The position numbers and the translations under genes were made by a program. From Epinephelus fuscoguttatus (Eukaryota; Chordata; Actinopteri; Perciformes; Serranidae), in contig NC_064771.1 of the NCBI RefSeq assembly GCF_011397635.1, forward strand, positions 14,881,379 through 14,945,378: a DNA stretch of 64,000 nt, in the 5' to 3' direction. Below the pieces are notes generated by a model. The model was given only the letters and a program-made list of their open reading frames with translations. It had not been told where the DNA came from and made no database searches. Of this stretch, positions 23,829-35,174 are shown one piece after another (within the stretch, counting starts at the first letter, position 1; every line of letters begins with the position of its first letter).

Positions 23829-24200
23829 ACAGTGGCCCCGAGGGTAAAAACGTAACATTTCCAAAAACACAACAACATTTTGCAAAATGTTGTTGTGTTT
23901 TCGGAAATGTTGTTTTAATGTTATGTTTGTTGTGGGAATCTTGTGGGGTTTTTTTTTTGTTTGTTTGTTTTTTTACATCTTTTTGTGTTTTCTTAAATGT
24001 TTTTGTGTCTTTCCAAATGTTAATGTGTTCTCTGAAATGTTGTTGTGTTCCTAAAATGTTGTTTTGTTTTTCAAACGTTGTTGCATTTTCTGAAATGTTG
24101 TTGTGTTTACCAAAATGTTTTTGTGTTTTGTGAAATGTTGTGTTGTCCAAAATGTTGTTTTGTGAAATGTTGTAGTATTTTGACCCTCAGGGCCTATGTA
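23829..24200. mobile_element. MITE filled with an AAATGTTGTTGTGTTT minisatellite
   Basis: The ends mirror each other: CAGTGGCCCCGAGGGTAAAA on the left and TTTTGACCCTCAGGGCC on the right. Between them the unit AAATGTTGTTGTGTTTTC and variants repeats about 14 times. CAG-type ends suggest a hAT relative. No clear target duplication was found. The Lys/His/Thr-rich frame across it is a translation of the minisatellite. Confidence 0.75.
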
Positions 24201-24514
24201 CTTTAAAGTGGTCAGGGTGACGGGGGAAGGGGGTGGAGCTTGTCTAAGGTGGCTCAACAACAGTAGAGAAACAACGGTAAAACAAAACAAAACAAAAAAT
24301 TTTCATTTTTTCCTTTCCTTTTTCCTTTTTCATTTATGTAACTACACATACAAAAAAAAACAAAAAACAGCAAAAAGGTTTTTTATCTTTTTGAATCACT
24401 ATGCAAATATGAATTGTAATCAAACTACCAGCAAGCTACTGCAAAATGTAGTCCAACTACTGTGCTAGTTTAATTACATGCATTCACTCCCCTTTAACAC
24501 TGAAAATTACTGAT

Positions 24515-24700
24515 GCTACTGCTCAGATGATGCCAGACTGCTGAAGTCTTTCTACCATTGCCCGGTAGACAGCATACTGACATACTGCATCACAGTCTGG
24601 TATGGAAACTGATTGGCAGCTGACAGAGCGGCACTGCAGGGGATCATAACAACTGCACAGAGGATCATTGGTCTCCCACATCATCATCATCATCATTATG
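24515..24700 (+). pseudogene. LINE (CR1/L2/Rex-like) ORF2 3' fragment
   Basis: The + strand reads DARLLKSFYHCPVDSILTYC, then ITVWYGN, a stop, and LAADRAALQGIITTAQRIIG. This matches the region after the reverse transcriptase domain in CR1/L2-type LINEs (FYxCxVESxLTxCIT.WYGN...ADRxALQxVVxTAQ.I.G). The internal stop and truncation at both ends show it is dead. A CAT trinucleotide tract follows at 24680-24695. Confidence 0.8.
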
Positions 24701-24849
24701 ATCATTATCATGTAACTTCCACACAGCTAGATTTATTACAAAGATCCTGCTGGTATAGTCATCCCCCTGGCAACAAAATCACTGATGCTGGAGTTCTGCT
24801 TCACACACTCAGACAGCATCAGGATGTTGTTTCCAGGAGGCAACAACAT

Positions 24850-26790
24850 CACCATTCAGTCCACCTCTGGTTCCCAAGAGAGGGGAAATAAAAGAGCAAA
24901 GAAGAGGGCAAAATAGACGGTAAAGAAGACATAGAGATGGACAGATGGTGTTCTCTACTCTGATTTTGTTTTCTGCTACCTTTACGCCTCTCCCTTGAGC
25001 TGTCCTCAGAGGCATCATGTCCCCCAGCAACCTGCACCCACGGACCCATATCAGGTCAGCTGGAGCGCTCTGCCTACTTACAGTACAGTGTTGCAATGTA
25101 GTCAACTCTTTTTTCACTGCACTTAGCAGGACATGTGAGGATGTGATACAGCCGCGAAGCTGAAAGCCTTCTCACAGGCGCAAAATGGGAGCTTGTTCCG
25201 GGACATTCTATTTTCACATTGGAGTTATGATTGATGTGCTGTGTCTGGAGATGTTCATAATCTGATATCTCGACAACTTCTGCATCCAAATGTCAGATGA
25301 ATGAGTGATACCTCTTTGGTGTCAGGCCCTCTGACCGACTGGGTGGAAGGTGAGGAAGCCTAATAGTTGTATTATATTATCTGATGTAGTTAATTTAAGC
25401 AGGAGAAAGCATCATTTCCCTACTGAGCTACTCTGCTCATTTAGCCAGAGGTGTGGCAGCCAACTCTCTAATCATGCCTACAGAGTCTCAGTCCCACAAT
25501 TCCCTCTAATACAAAGGGAAACCTGACCTCACGGGCATCAGCAGGTGAACAAGAATAAAGAATGTGTTTGTTGTAGTACAGGGGGTGAGAACAAGCCTGA
25601 GCACCAGGGTGTCACTTCAGCTTGAATTTTTTAATAATTGGCTTGGTCCCGCTATATCTTACTGCTCCGATTGAGTTGTAACGTGTACAGCACATGCCAG
25701 GAGAACTGTAGAGCTATCCTTTTACACTGTGGGCGCAGAATCATCATATCCAGCCGGCAGCAGACGGCGAATGACACCAAACAATCCGTGAGAGGAGGGT
25801 AATTGGAGAGCATTGGGCTTATTCTACACCATGCCCGAGGCCTGAAGAGGAACACATGGAGCTGTCCAATGGATTGAGGCCCCCGCAAAGCACTGTGGGT
25901 AATATGGGAAAGCTAAACATCCAGTAAGAACGCCGGTAGTGCTGTTTGCAGCCTTTATTTGGACACAGAGGGGTCTCACGGCTGGAGAGGAGAGGAGAGG
26001 GGCTGGGAGGGAGTGAAACATGATGCTAAAATAACAACATATAGAGGGGTAAACATGTCACTGATGTGTACATATTTGTTCAGGGTGCGTGTCTTCAACA
26101 GTAATTCAACTGAAATGCCCTCCTCAGTGAGGATGTAAAGGAAGCTGGGCACATTTTAAATGATAAAGGCCAGGGTGCAGCTTTGCATCTGGTTGTCAGC
26201 TGAATGTCTAATCTGTTGCAGATCAGCACTCGCTGTGCTGCGCAGCGGTGAGCCCTCTCCCTTTCTGGGGAGAAAAGACTTTTCTCTTCGGCGGGAGATT
26301 ATAGGGTCTTAAAAGTGTTTGCTGACAGAGTGTCTTTAATATGATGACATAAACGTGTAATCCATCTCAGGTCGCCGACTGGAGTATTTATGAGCCTCTG
26401 TTGACAGCAGTACACCTGCTCTTCCTCAGTCCAGACCTGGGAACCCTGCCCGCCTGAACTAGCACCGCTGCTGCCAAGGGCACTGCCAAATTGGGTGAAG
26501 TGTGAGTGTGTGTAAGTGAAAAAGAGGAGGGGGGAGTGTATGTTTGTATGAAAAGGTGTAGAGAGACAGAGACAGGACGGGGAGGGGAGAGAGTTGTGTG
26601 AGGAGGGTGGTTTGGATGGGTGGGGGTGTATTTATTTATCTCCTGACGTTATAAGACGATGGATTATTGAGAGTCATTTATTACTCCATCATTCATCAGA
26701 TAGAATACATTTCATGAGAGAGGGAGAAACATATTTTGTTTACATAAATTGTGTCTGACTTGGCAGGTAATCACCCTGCTGAAAGACAAG
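24850..26790. other. Intergenic, no gene supported
   Basis: Composition is more balanced than in flanking AT-rich DNA, with short frames on the - strand and a GA/GT-rich stretch at 26500-26630. The area 26290-26420 looks like complex unique sequence and could be a conserved non-coding element, but only alignment could show that. Confidence 0.35.
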
Positions 26791-26792
26791 AA

Positions 26793-27137
26793 TTAAAGGA
26801 GCAGTCTGCAGAATTTAGGAGGACATACTGGCAGAAATGGAATATAGTATTCTTAACTATGTTTTCATTAGTGTAGAATCACCTGAAATCTTTTTTTTTT
26901 TTTTCACTTTTCATTATCTTAGAACATATCTACACAGGGCAGGTTGTCCTTCATGGAGTTTGCATGTCATTTCTACAGTAGCCCAGAACTGACAAACCAA
27001 ACACTGGACCATTTTTACATAGGGTTGTTTGCGTTTTCATGTCAGCCTCTGTAATTCTACTACACTCTTGGCACATGAAGTTTCAGTTGGTTGCAATCTG
27101 CAACCTCACCACTAGATGTCACTAAATCCTACACACC
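26793..27137 (+). mobile_element. Full MITE copy of the GTGTAGGAT family
   Basis: It starts TTAAAGGAGCAGTCTGCAG, continues GGCAGAAATGGAATATAGTA, AGTAGCCCAGAACTGACAAA and GCAATCTGCAACCTCACCAC, and ends CACTAAATCCTACACACC. It is about 345 bp, the compact form of the family whose longer copies are at 10.7 and 13.8 kb. Confidence 0.85.
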
Positions 27138-27273
27138 AAACCAGTGATACTCAGCTTATGGCCTGCAAGTCAAATCTTGCCCGTGATAGGATGTCGGATG
27201 CTCCCCAACCATTTTCTAATTCATGAATGAAACTAAACCGATTCACACTGAATTTTATTTATTTATTCGACTG

Positions 27274-27622
27274 ATAGCGGAGAAGCAGATACACCGCACA
27301 CAAGACGGCTGAATTGCTTCTTCTTTTAATTTAGTCTTCACTTGAAATGTTACAAACAACACGTTTTACCCATTGCTTCATCAGGTTTGTTGTGACATAC
27401 ACTGAATCCAATCAGCAGCAGGGTGATCATGTGCTGACTGAACTCCATATATGGTTCTGTACACATGCCCACCACCTGAGAATACCCCGTGTCATGCAAA
27501 CAACCAGACACATTGCATTACATACACCCCACAAGTGAAGCCTAAAGTCAAGTGAAGACTAAATTAAAAGAAGAAGCAATTCAGCTCTCTTGTTTGCGGT
27601 GTATCTGCTTATTTGCTGTTAC
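27274..27622. mobile_element. Element with about 65-bp inverted ends
   Basis: The left arm AGAAGCAGATACACCGCACA followed by GCTGAATTGCTTCTTCTTTT and AATTTAGTCTTCACTTGA is mirrored at 27541-27622 (AAGTGAAGACTAAATTAAAA, GAAGAAGCAATTCAGC, GCGGTGTATCTGCTT). On the - strand the interior contains CCTGATGAAGCAATGGG-TAAAACGTGTT, the same core type as at 20.4 kb. Confidence 0.7.
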
Positions 27623-27639
27623 AGTAGTTTGATTCTTCC

Positions 27640-30240
27640 TGCCATCAATGAGTTTATTTATTTATTCATTTATTTATTTATGTAGTTTGTAAGTTGCCAG
27701 ACTACATAGAAAATAATCAAAATAGACAGACTGTTTCAAAATAAATGGGTCCCTCTATGTTTCCTGTTGACCAGCTGTTTTGCAGTGTGTGTGAGTGACA
27801 CCAGTTTACAGGAAGTAAACATATCCAAGCTGTTGCCTTGAAATGTAATTCCAGTAAAATGCTCTATCAACAAAGGGTCAGAGGAGGATCCCTGCAGCCT
27901 GCAAGACAAGTCAGATCTAAGCCCCGAATGTCCTCAAGTCCTAGAAACACATCTGGATACACATGACCTCGACTGGATTTGAGTGGGAACAGCCAATGAC
28001 AGAAGGTTACGGTGCTTTTATTTAGTTTCCAAGGGAACGTCACTGCTTTCACACTGCAGCCATTAATAGACAACAACAATTTGCAGGATACAGAATATGT
28101 ACACTTTAAAGCTCACATTTGCATGGATTTTTTTTGTTTCAGCCGTGACTTTTTGAGTGCCAAGTGTTCCAGTGTTGTGCAGAATGCAAACGATAAAACA
28201 TTTTGTTGAAAAATAAACACATTCTGAGATTTCATATTCAGAACCTTGAAAATGTAACTCAAATGTAAGGGTGTCTTTGTGTGAGGTGTTAACATTCTTT
28301 TTTATATATAAATGTAATGATGTAAAAGTCTAAATTGTTTATAGGATTATAGGATATAGGAGCGTCACAAATGGAGAGCAAACACACTGAAGGATTCGTG
28401 AACATGATAATTAAGAGCAGAAATGTTATTTTCCAGGTCACAGTAAATGTTATTGCAGTGTTCAACCACTAGACGGCAGTAGAGTGCAGCTGTTATAGTC
28501 TCAGTGTGGGGAATAGGGTTGCGGATTTGAAAAGCAGAGACACAAACTGAACCTTGTTAGGACAAATAAAGCCATAGCAATGCAAAATCAAATTATAAAT
28601 TATTTAATTTTCCCTTTGCATTTTTTGCTTTGACGTGTTCAATGTCTTTGCTCTCACCTGCCCTTGCTGAACAAGCATCAAAGAGCAAGAAAGACAGCAG
28701 CTTTTAACACTTAGCCATCACATCAGCCTGGCACTAAAACCACTGGTGAAAGGCCTGTGCCTGTCTGTCACTTCATGTGGGCCCATATCTGCTCCTATGC
28801 TTTAAAAGGTTGAGCAACGACCGCAACTGTGTACGTATGTAAACACTTACCTCATCTCATCCTGAAATCAAACCACAGCTAAGGGAGCAGCTAAGCAGGG
28901 CGAAATGATATTTCAGCCATAACATGAAGTTAACACACACACACACACACACAGTGTCAGGAGGGGAAAAAGACGGCGGAAAGGTGATGAAAAGAGGGGC
29001 TCTGACCTCTGACCTGACACACTCACATAGGCACACCCGACTCCTGTGAGCGCCCACAGGCCGAGACAGCTGTGGGACTTCTCGACTGGTTTAAAGCGTT
29101 TATGGAGAAGCTGAGCTTGAGCGCTCGTTGACAGAGCTCTCATTTACACACACACACAGCCCCGATCAGATAAGAGCAGATCTGTTTCAGCGGCTAATCT
29201 TAAATGTGATGAGGTTTACAGAGGCCTGCGGCAGTGGAATATACATAAATATCTTTATTTGGGAATCAGGCGCTGCCCTGGGGTATATCACACTACCTCA
29301 CACTATAGGAACAGGAAACTGGACACTGTGCTTTCATGTTGAAGTCTTACTTTAATATGGACACTTGTTTGGGTCATCACTATGTTCCCAGGGTCCTAAG
29401 TTCCTAAGGGCTTGGAGTTGTGTTTTCAGAGATTGGTAAGGGCTACCTCCAAAGTTCTAATTGAAAAAAAACAAAGGAAAATAGACACTTCAAATGCATT
29501 TTGTTCAGACACAGTGGGGATATAAATGGCTTGAGCAAATATGCCTGTAAATATAACTGCATAGGTCTCAAAGAGAGTAACATCAGTGGGCTGTAGTTGG
29601 GTGATTTCAGCATAGTGGAGGACAAAATACATTAAACATTTGAACAAGCGAAAAAACATGACTGAGGACATGAACCCTTCGACAGATCTCCTTACTGTGT
29701 TATATGAGGAGGATACTGAGCTGACGAACATAGGACCCTAGGAACATCGATAGGCTCCTGACTTGTTTAGGGCTTGTCATGTGGAGAGAAGGCTGTTTAG
29801 AAGTAATATAGCGTCAGCGTCTATCTTTCTGCGTCCTGTACATGCAGCTTTCCGAGGACACCTATAAATCGAAACCAAGCCTCTCTCCTTGACACCACTA
29901 TCCCCGCTCCCTCCTCTCTTCAGAGTCACCCGAGGGAGTCCCCAACTTCACCTTCCCAAACTCGTCAACCCCCCTTACCCCAGCACAGATCCTATCGCTT
30001 GCATCCTAAGCTGGCTGGTATTCACCAGGCCCCGATCCAGTTGCACAGCAGCAAACACATTTAAATCAAAAATGCATTGAGTCAGGATTCCCCCTTAGTT
30101 ACGGTTCAAACAGATAAAAAACAGAGTGGCCAGGACTCAGAAAAAAAACAGAGCGGCCAGGATGCAGAAGAGAGAAACGGCTCCACTTCTGTGAATTTCA
30201 CAGAAGCTAAACAAGGTCAACGCCAGCTCAATGCTGCAAG
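27640..30240. other. Intergenic, no gene supported
   Basis: It starts with an ATTT-type simple tract (27648-27680). A short (CA)n run lies at 28933-28952. Frames at 29426-29731 (-) and 29889-30080 (+) have no domain I know and no splice context. Confidence 0.4.
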
Positions 30241-30254
30241 CAGGTGTTTTATAT

Positions 30255-30850
30255 GTTAAAGGAAAAGTTTAGAGAAATGTTCTTATTCGTTGGATTCATA
30301 CCACCCTCATGTCTGTATGAATATGAAGCTACTAGCAGGCTAATGTGGCTTAGCATTAATGCTAGAAATGGGGAAACAGCTAGCAGGCAGGAGTGTGCCA
30401 TACTATACAGTGCCCCAGGAATGAGTCCTAAAACCAAGAAATAAGTTCCCTTGTGTCAAAGTCAGCGGTTAGATGCCTGAAATAAGTTCTGTGGTTACAC
30501 AAGCTTAAGAGACTTTTATGTATTGTTCTACAACAAAAAATATTAAAGTAAATACCCTGTTCCGCTTCCCTCCTACAATGGGCTTGAGACGCGCCCTCAT
30601 TGAGGACTTGGCTCAGATTCTGGAGTTACTTCTTATCCTGAAGCTGCTTTAAGGAATCTGATCCTGTTTCATTTGGCGGTGGGAACACGAAAGTAAATAC
30701 CCTACTCGTGAATTTTGAAGCTTTTATGCTTTTTTTTAACAAGTGGCTAAATGAAACCACAGAATGCCATTATACTGAACACAGCTTTATAGCTACACTG
30801 TGGGAGCGACACTAAGACATTCAACTGTAGTGTAGTTTGTTTATTGCCGC
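30255..30850 (+). repeat. Two joined dispersed repeats
   Basis: 30255-30400 holds TTAAAGGAAAAGTTTAG, CATACCACCCTCATGTCTGT and GAAACAGCTAGC, a very common percomorph repeat. 30415-30850 (GAATGAGTCCTAAAACC, GTTAGATGCCTGAAATAAG, ACACAAGCTTAAGAGA, TAACAAGTGGCTAAATGA) is the inverted counterpart of 37240-37615. Confidence 0.7.
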
Positions 30851-31099
30851 CAGTCTTCAGAAAAACATCATCCCTGGAGCAGTCTATTTCTAGCCAAGCA
30901 CCAGTTGTCAAACAACCAGAAAGTTACTGGTCCTTGAAAGAAATTGCCTGGAACATAACCCAATGTCAAACGAAAAATTGTTGTGTTTTCACTTTGGTTT
31001 TTCTATTAAATAAACAAAGCTGGCTAAAACAAGTTACCTGTGTCCCCTGTGTACCTGTGTTTGTAATCTTTGTGCTAAGATAAGATAGCTGGTTGCTAG

Positions 31100-32655
31100 T
31101 ATGAATATTAAAAAAAAAAAGACCTGGATACAGCATTGGAGGTAGGACCTTGCTCCTTCCTATGGAAGTTGTTCAGTGGTGCATGAAGCCAAAAATGTAA
31201 CTGTCATGTATGAAATTACCCGAATGATTTGAGCAGCCTCTGCATCATTGGGCTTATTAAACGGGTGCACTAGAGACTTCTGCTGGTCAAGCTGAATACT
31301 TCCAGCTTAGCAATTCACTGACTTAAGTGGGATAAAATGATTTCTCTACTACACTTTCAAAATGTTTTTGGGATGAATGGATCAAATCCTAATAGCAAAA
31401 CAAGTCATTTGCAGTTGTGATGCTCAAAAACATTTATTTAACACTTACCTACACTTATTTACAGATGTCTTTCCCAATGTAAGCCTATAGGAAAATTTCT
31501 TTCAGGATCCATTGACATCATGTGACAGACTCAGGAGTTGTAATTCCACTGTTTGGCCACTATAAAAATTGGCTTCAAAGCGCAATGCACCTCCTGGAGG
31601 CCTGGTTGCCATCTGTACCTTTAGAGTTTGCTAATATACAGAAATATGAGATTGGATTTAATTATCTCATCCTTAACTTTGAGCAAGGAAACAAAAAAGT
31701 GTCTCTCTTTTTAGATTAAATGTTGTTCTCTGATACTTATGCAAGCTAAAATATGACTTCTGTTTTTGATCAATCAAGAGGCTATTCAAACTCACTTGGT
31801 ACTGAACCTCTTTTACCTTAATAATGAGAACATTTCAGATCATACCTAAATTGGAGACGGATTGGTTGGTAGGCTGAAGTCATTTTGAAATATCTGAATG
31901 GCATGTTCTCATTGACCATTTTAAAGTGACCACATTCAACTGTCAATCAACATTAGTCCTCAAAGAGTTACTCTTTTAATTTTACATGTAGTTTATCATG
32001 GAGCATTATCATACTTTTGGATGTATTTTTGGATGGGCCCGTTTACAGGCTGTACAGATACAAACTCACATGCATCCAGGCTTGAGTGATTGATGTCAAA
32101 ACAGAGAATAAAGAAGAGATTAACATGCACACGCAGACACAGACACCTCGAATGCCTCAGATAACCGCACAGATTGAGAGATTGGTGCCAAAGCAGTGGT
32201 GTGAGATGAAATTGTTAGTGAGAGTGGAGGGTGGAGCTTAAAGCACAGGTGGAGGGGGGGCGTCTTGGCTGAATTTGAGAGCGTCACTGGCATGCCCACA
32301 TCACAGCTGGTCAGATAGAAATAGAAGAGGCAGTAACTGAGCCCAGGAAAAAAGAGGAGCGACCACTTTCTACTGTATGGATGAACAGGTCTGTCTGAGA
32401 AGTCAGACGCCTCAGGCATTACAGAGGGACTTAGAGATTTAGTTAAGCATGCAGCAGGACATTAAGTTGAACCTGATAACAATATCATCCATCTGAATTA
32501 AAATGGCTTTCAACATAAATAGCTTCGACTGAAGGCCTTAAACACAGACGTCTGAAATCTGAAATGTTATCCAAAGCATCTCTTATAGCCTATTTATTCT
32601 TTCTAAACATAGGAAGGTTAAAGGTCACTATGAATATCAAGGAAAAGGCTACTTT
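31100..32655. other. Intergenic, possible repeat fragments
   Basis: 31480-31620 (CCCAATGTAAGCCTATAGGA, TGGCCACTATAAAAATTGGC, CTCCTGGAGGCC) resembles a dispersed fish repeat related to the TACAGTCTATG family. The rest has no recognised content. Confidence 0.35.
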
Positions 32656-32661
32656 TTTCTC

Positions 32662-33318
32662 TTAAAGGAGCTATGTGTAAGAAATCTAAAGCAAATAGTC
32701 ATAAAATCCTCCTAATATGTCACAGAGACTAAGGAATAACGTTCATATAACATACTGATCTCACTGACAACAATAGTACAGCCAGAATATTCGCATTTTA
32801 AAAAAAAATTTACGGTCCGCAAATCACGTTTATGTTTTGAATTTGTGTTTTGGCCTGTTGCGCCACCCACCGTCATCTACCAGTCACGCAGTCAGTAGAG
32901 TCTCAGCATCACAGTTATGACTGAGCTACAGCAGCACGGCAAGCAGCATTACGCCAGGGCCACACCGGGCACAGAAGCGCTGCGAATAGCCTCGAAGTGA
33001 AGCCAGTTTCCTTTCGGCGCCCATGTTAACAGATTGTGTCATCCAGCTCCGCGGCTGGCCCTACAGCGATTGTTCGGGGGGGCGGGTCTATTTTCTGTGC
33101 GAGCCACGAGCGAAATGTGTCAAACCAGGCAGGAAGTCACACAAAGGAACAACAACAGCATCCGGTCTATTTTCAGAATAAAACAAATTTCAAAATAAAA
33201 CACCCCGTTTGACAAATGTGATGTATATATGTGTGTGTGTTTATATACATCATTAGTCAGTGGTATCTAAACAGAGCGCGAGAAAGATGAACACCAACAC
33301 ACACACCCACACCCACAA

Positions 33319-33354
<36 letters not shown>

Positions 33355-33880
33355 GAAAGAGAGAGAGAGAGAGAGAGAGTGGGCCAGCTATAGGGGGTGG
33401 GGGTTAGGGGACACACATGCAAACAGAGAGAGATACCCATGATGGAAAAACAGCCCCAATTGTGACGGAGACAACAGCTGGGAGCAGAAGCGCTTGTCGA
33501 CCGGCATGTGAATGGGCTCGCGCGAGAATTTTGGTGCACTGCGCTTCGCAGCACTTCGTTGGCAGTGTGGCCCAAATCTTAGCAGTGTCCCGGTACATAG
33601 CATTAGCAGCCGGCTCCTCGTCAGCTGTATCCTAGCAGAAGCGTTAGCAGCAGAGAAGCCGGACTTGCTCGAATGGTCTGCAGGAAAACCGAAGATCAAG
33701 GACGCGGTGACGCGGCCCTGCCACGGCAGCCACCCGTGAGCAAACAAATCAGTCTCCAGTGTGCCGCTGTCAAGCAACCTCGAATCTGTAGGGGAAGGGG
33801 GGCAGACACGATTCGCGGCAGTATTTTGAATTTGAGTGCAGTAACCATTTTGGCCACATTCTTACATACAGCACCTTTAA
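32662..33880. mobile_element. Non-autonomous DNA element, about 1.2 kb, TTAA-type ends
   Basis: The left end TTAAAGGAGCTATGTGTAAG and the right end, CTTACATACAGCACCTTTAA (reverse complement TTAAAGGTGCTGTATGTAAG), are inverted repeats. The interior is CpG-rich with no transposase. Microsatellites (CA)n at 33322-33353 and (GA)n at 33358-33379 have grown inside, and short frames on both strands around 33260-33780 come from this element. Confidence 0.8.
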
Positions 33881-34204
33881 AATGTCTCAAAAATCTTGAT
33901 TTATTGATGTTAAGACCTTTTCTGTTACACAAATATATATGAAGGTTATAAACAGAGAAGCAAACCTGTGAGGTTAAACAATAACAACTACAACAACATT
34001 TCCCATCTTCATATTTCTCCTGTTTTTCTTCTCACCAAGGTATTTGCAGTATTTGCAAAATAAACTTAACAGCTTATGATTTAACTTTTTGGGCTTTGCA
34101 AACATTTATTCTAGCACGCATAAATGGTGACAGACAGAAATGACTAGTCATGTATATGAATGTAAAATGCAGGCTATTTAAATGATCATGTAGGAATCCA
34201 AAGC

Positions 34205-34838
34205 TTAAAGGAATTCTTCACCCACAAAATGACCATTTGTATATTAATTGTCATGCTATGTTACTTTGAATTCATGAAGAGAACTTTGTTTTTCTAGCAC
34301 GCCTACATGGAAAACGTCAATCATATTGATTTATTGATTAATTCGGAGCACATTTAACAACAGCAAAACTATAACATAACATCCATTTACAAACTCTCAC
34401 ACATCTCGTGCAATATAATCCAAGTCTCATTTATCCAGTTGTATGCTCAGTACTTTCCACACACATGCCTTTTTGCCAAAATCTTTGTGTTTAAAACTGA
34501 ACTGGAAGGAAAAACTCTCTTCAAAAAGTCCAATACTAAGGTTTTTTTAAGCTAAAATGCAAGTGTTTGGGAAGTACAGAGCATACCACTGGATGAATGA
34601 GACTTGGATTATACTGCATGAGTTGTGGGAGAGTTTGTTAATGGATGTTTTGATATTGTTTTGCTGTTGTTAGTTGTTGTATGGTGTGGTCCCCAATCAG
34701 TTAATAAATAAATGAATGTATTCACCATTTCCCATGAAGGCTTTCAAGAAAAATTAAGTATCCTTCAAGAATTCAAGGTAACATGGAACGACTAAGTGAT
34801 TTATAAATGGACATTCTGTGGGTAAAGTGTTCCTTTAA
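34205..34838. mobile_element. Full fold-back DNA element, 634 bp
   Basis: It starts TTAAAGGAATTCTTCACCCAC and ends GTGGGTAAAGTGTTCCTTTAA, with arms that mirror along most of their length (for example ATTCATGAAGAGAACTTTG against CAAGAATTCAAGG, and GCACATTTAACAACAGCAAA against TTTTGCTGTTGTTAG). A half copy lies in the tecpr1 intron at 5060-5392. Confidence 0.8.
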
Positions 34839-34997
34839 CACTGGTTGACATCATGATTTGAAAAAAACCCTATATGTTTCCTATGGGTGGAGATCCTCAG
34901 CCACAGAGGCTAAAGTGCCCCAGTTTAACAAAAAATGACACAGATATTATTTAGAGCAAATTTTAGAATTAAACCACTTCAGAAGTATTCATAAGAA

Positions 34998-35170
34998 AAT
35001 AGTAAATGGTAAATGGGGTGCACTTATGTGACACTTTTTAGCCTGAAATGGACAAATTCCCTCACAGTGTCTCCTATTTATACACACTCAATGGGAGCAA
35101 TTTGTAGTTCTGTGATTACTTAATAATATTGACTGACACAACAGAGGTAAAAGCGCAATGTAAGCCAAAT
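34998..35170 (+). repeat. Possible TAAATGG...GCACTT repeat fragment
   Basis: AGTAAATGGTAAATGGGGTG and CACTTATGTGACACTTTT resemble the head of the family present more clearly at 58812-59100. The copy is diverged. Confidence 0.4.
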
Positions 35171-35174
35171 CTCA

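Noticed and set aside
23827-24150. 107-codon Thr/Lys/His/Asn-rich frame
   Set aside because: It is the translation of the AAATGTTGTTGTGTTT minisatellite; no gene context.
29426-29731. 101-codon - strand frame with hydrophobic stretches, considered as a receptor fragment
   Set aside because: No recognisable receptor motif and no flanking exon; AT-rich sequence can give such peptides by chance.
33260-33780. Overlapping open frames on both strands, one with a Cys/Val run
   Set aside because: They cross (CA)n and (GA)n microsatellites inside a non-autonomous DNA element; the low-complexity peptide is a direct translation of the repeats.
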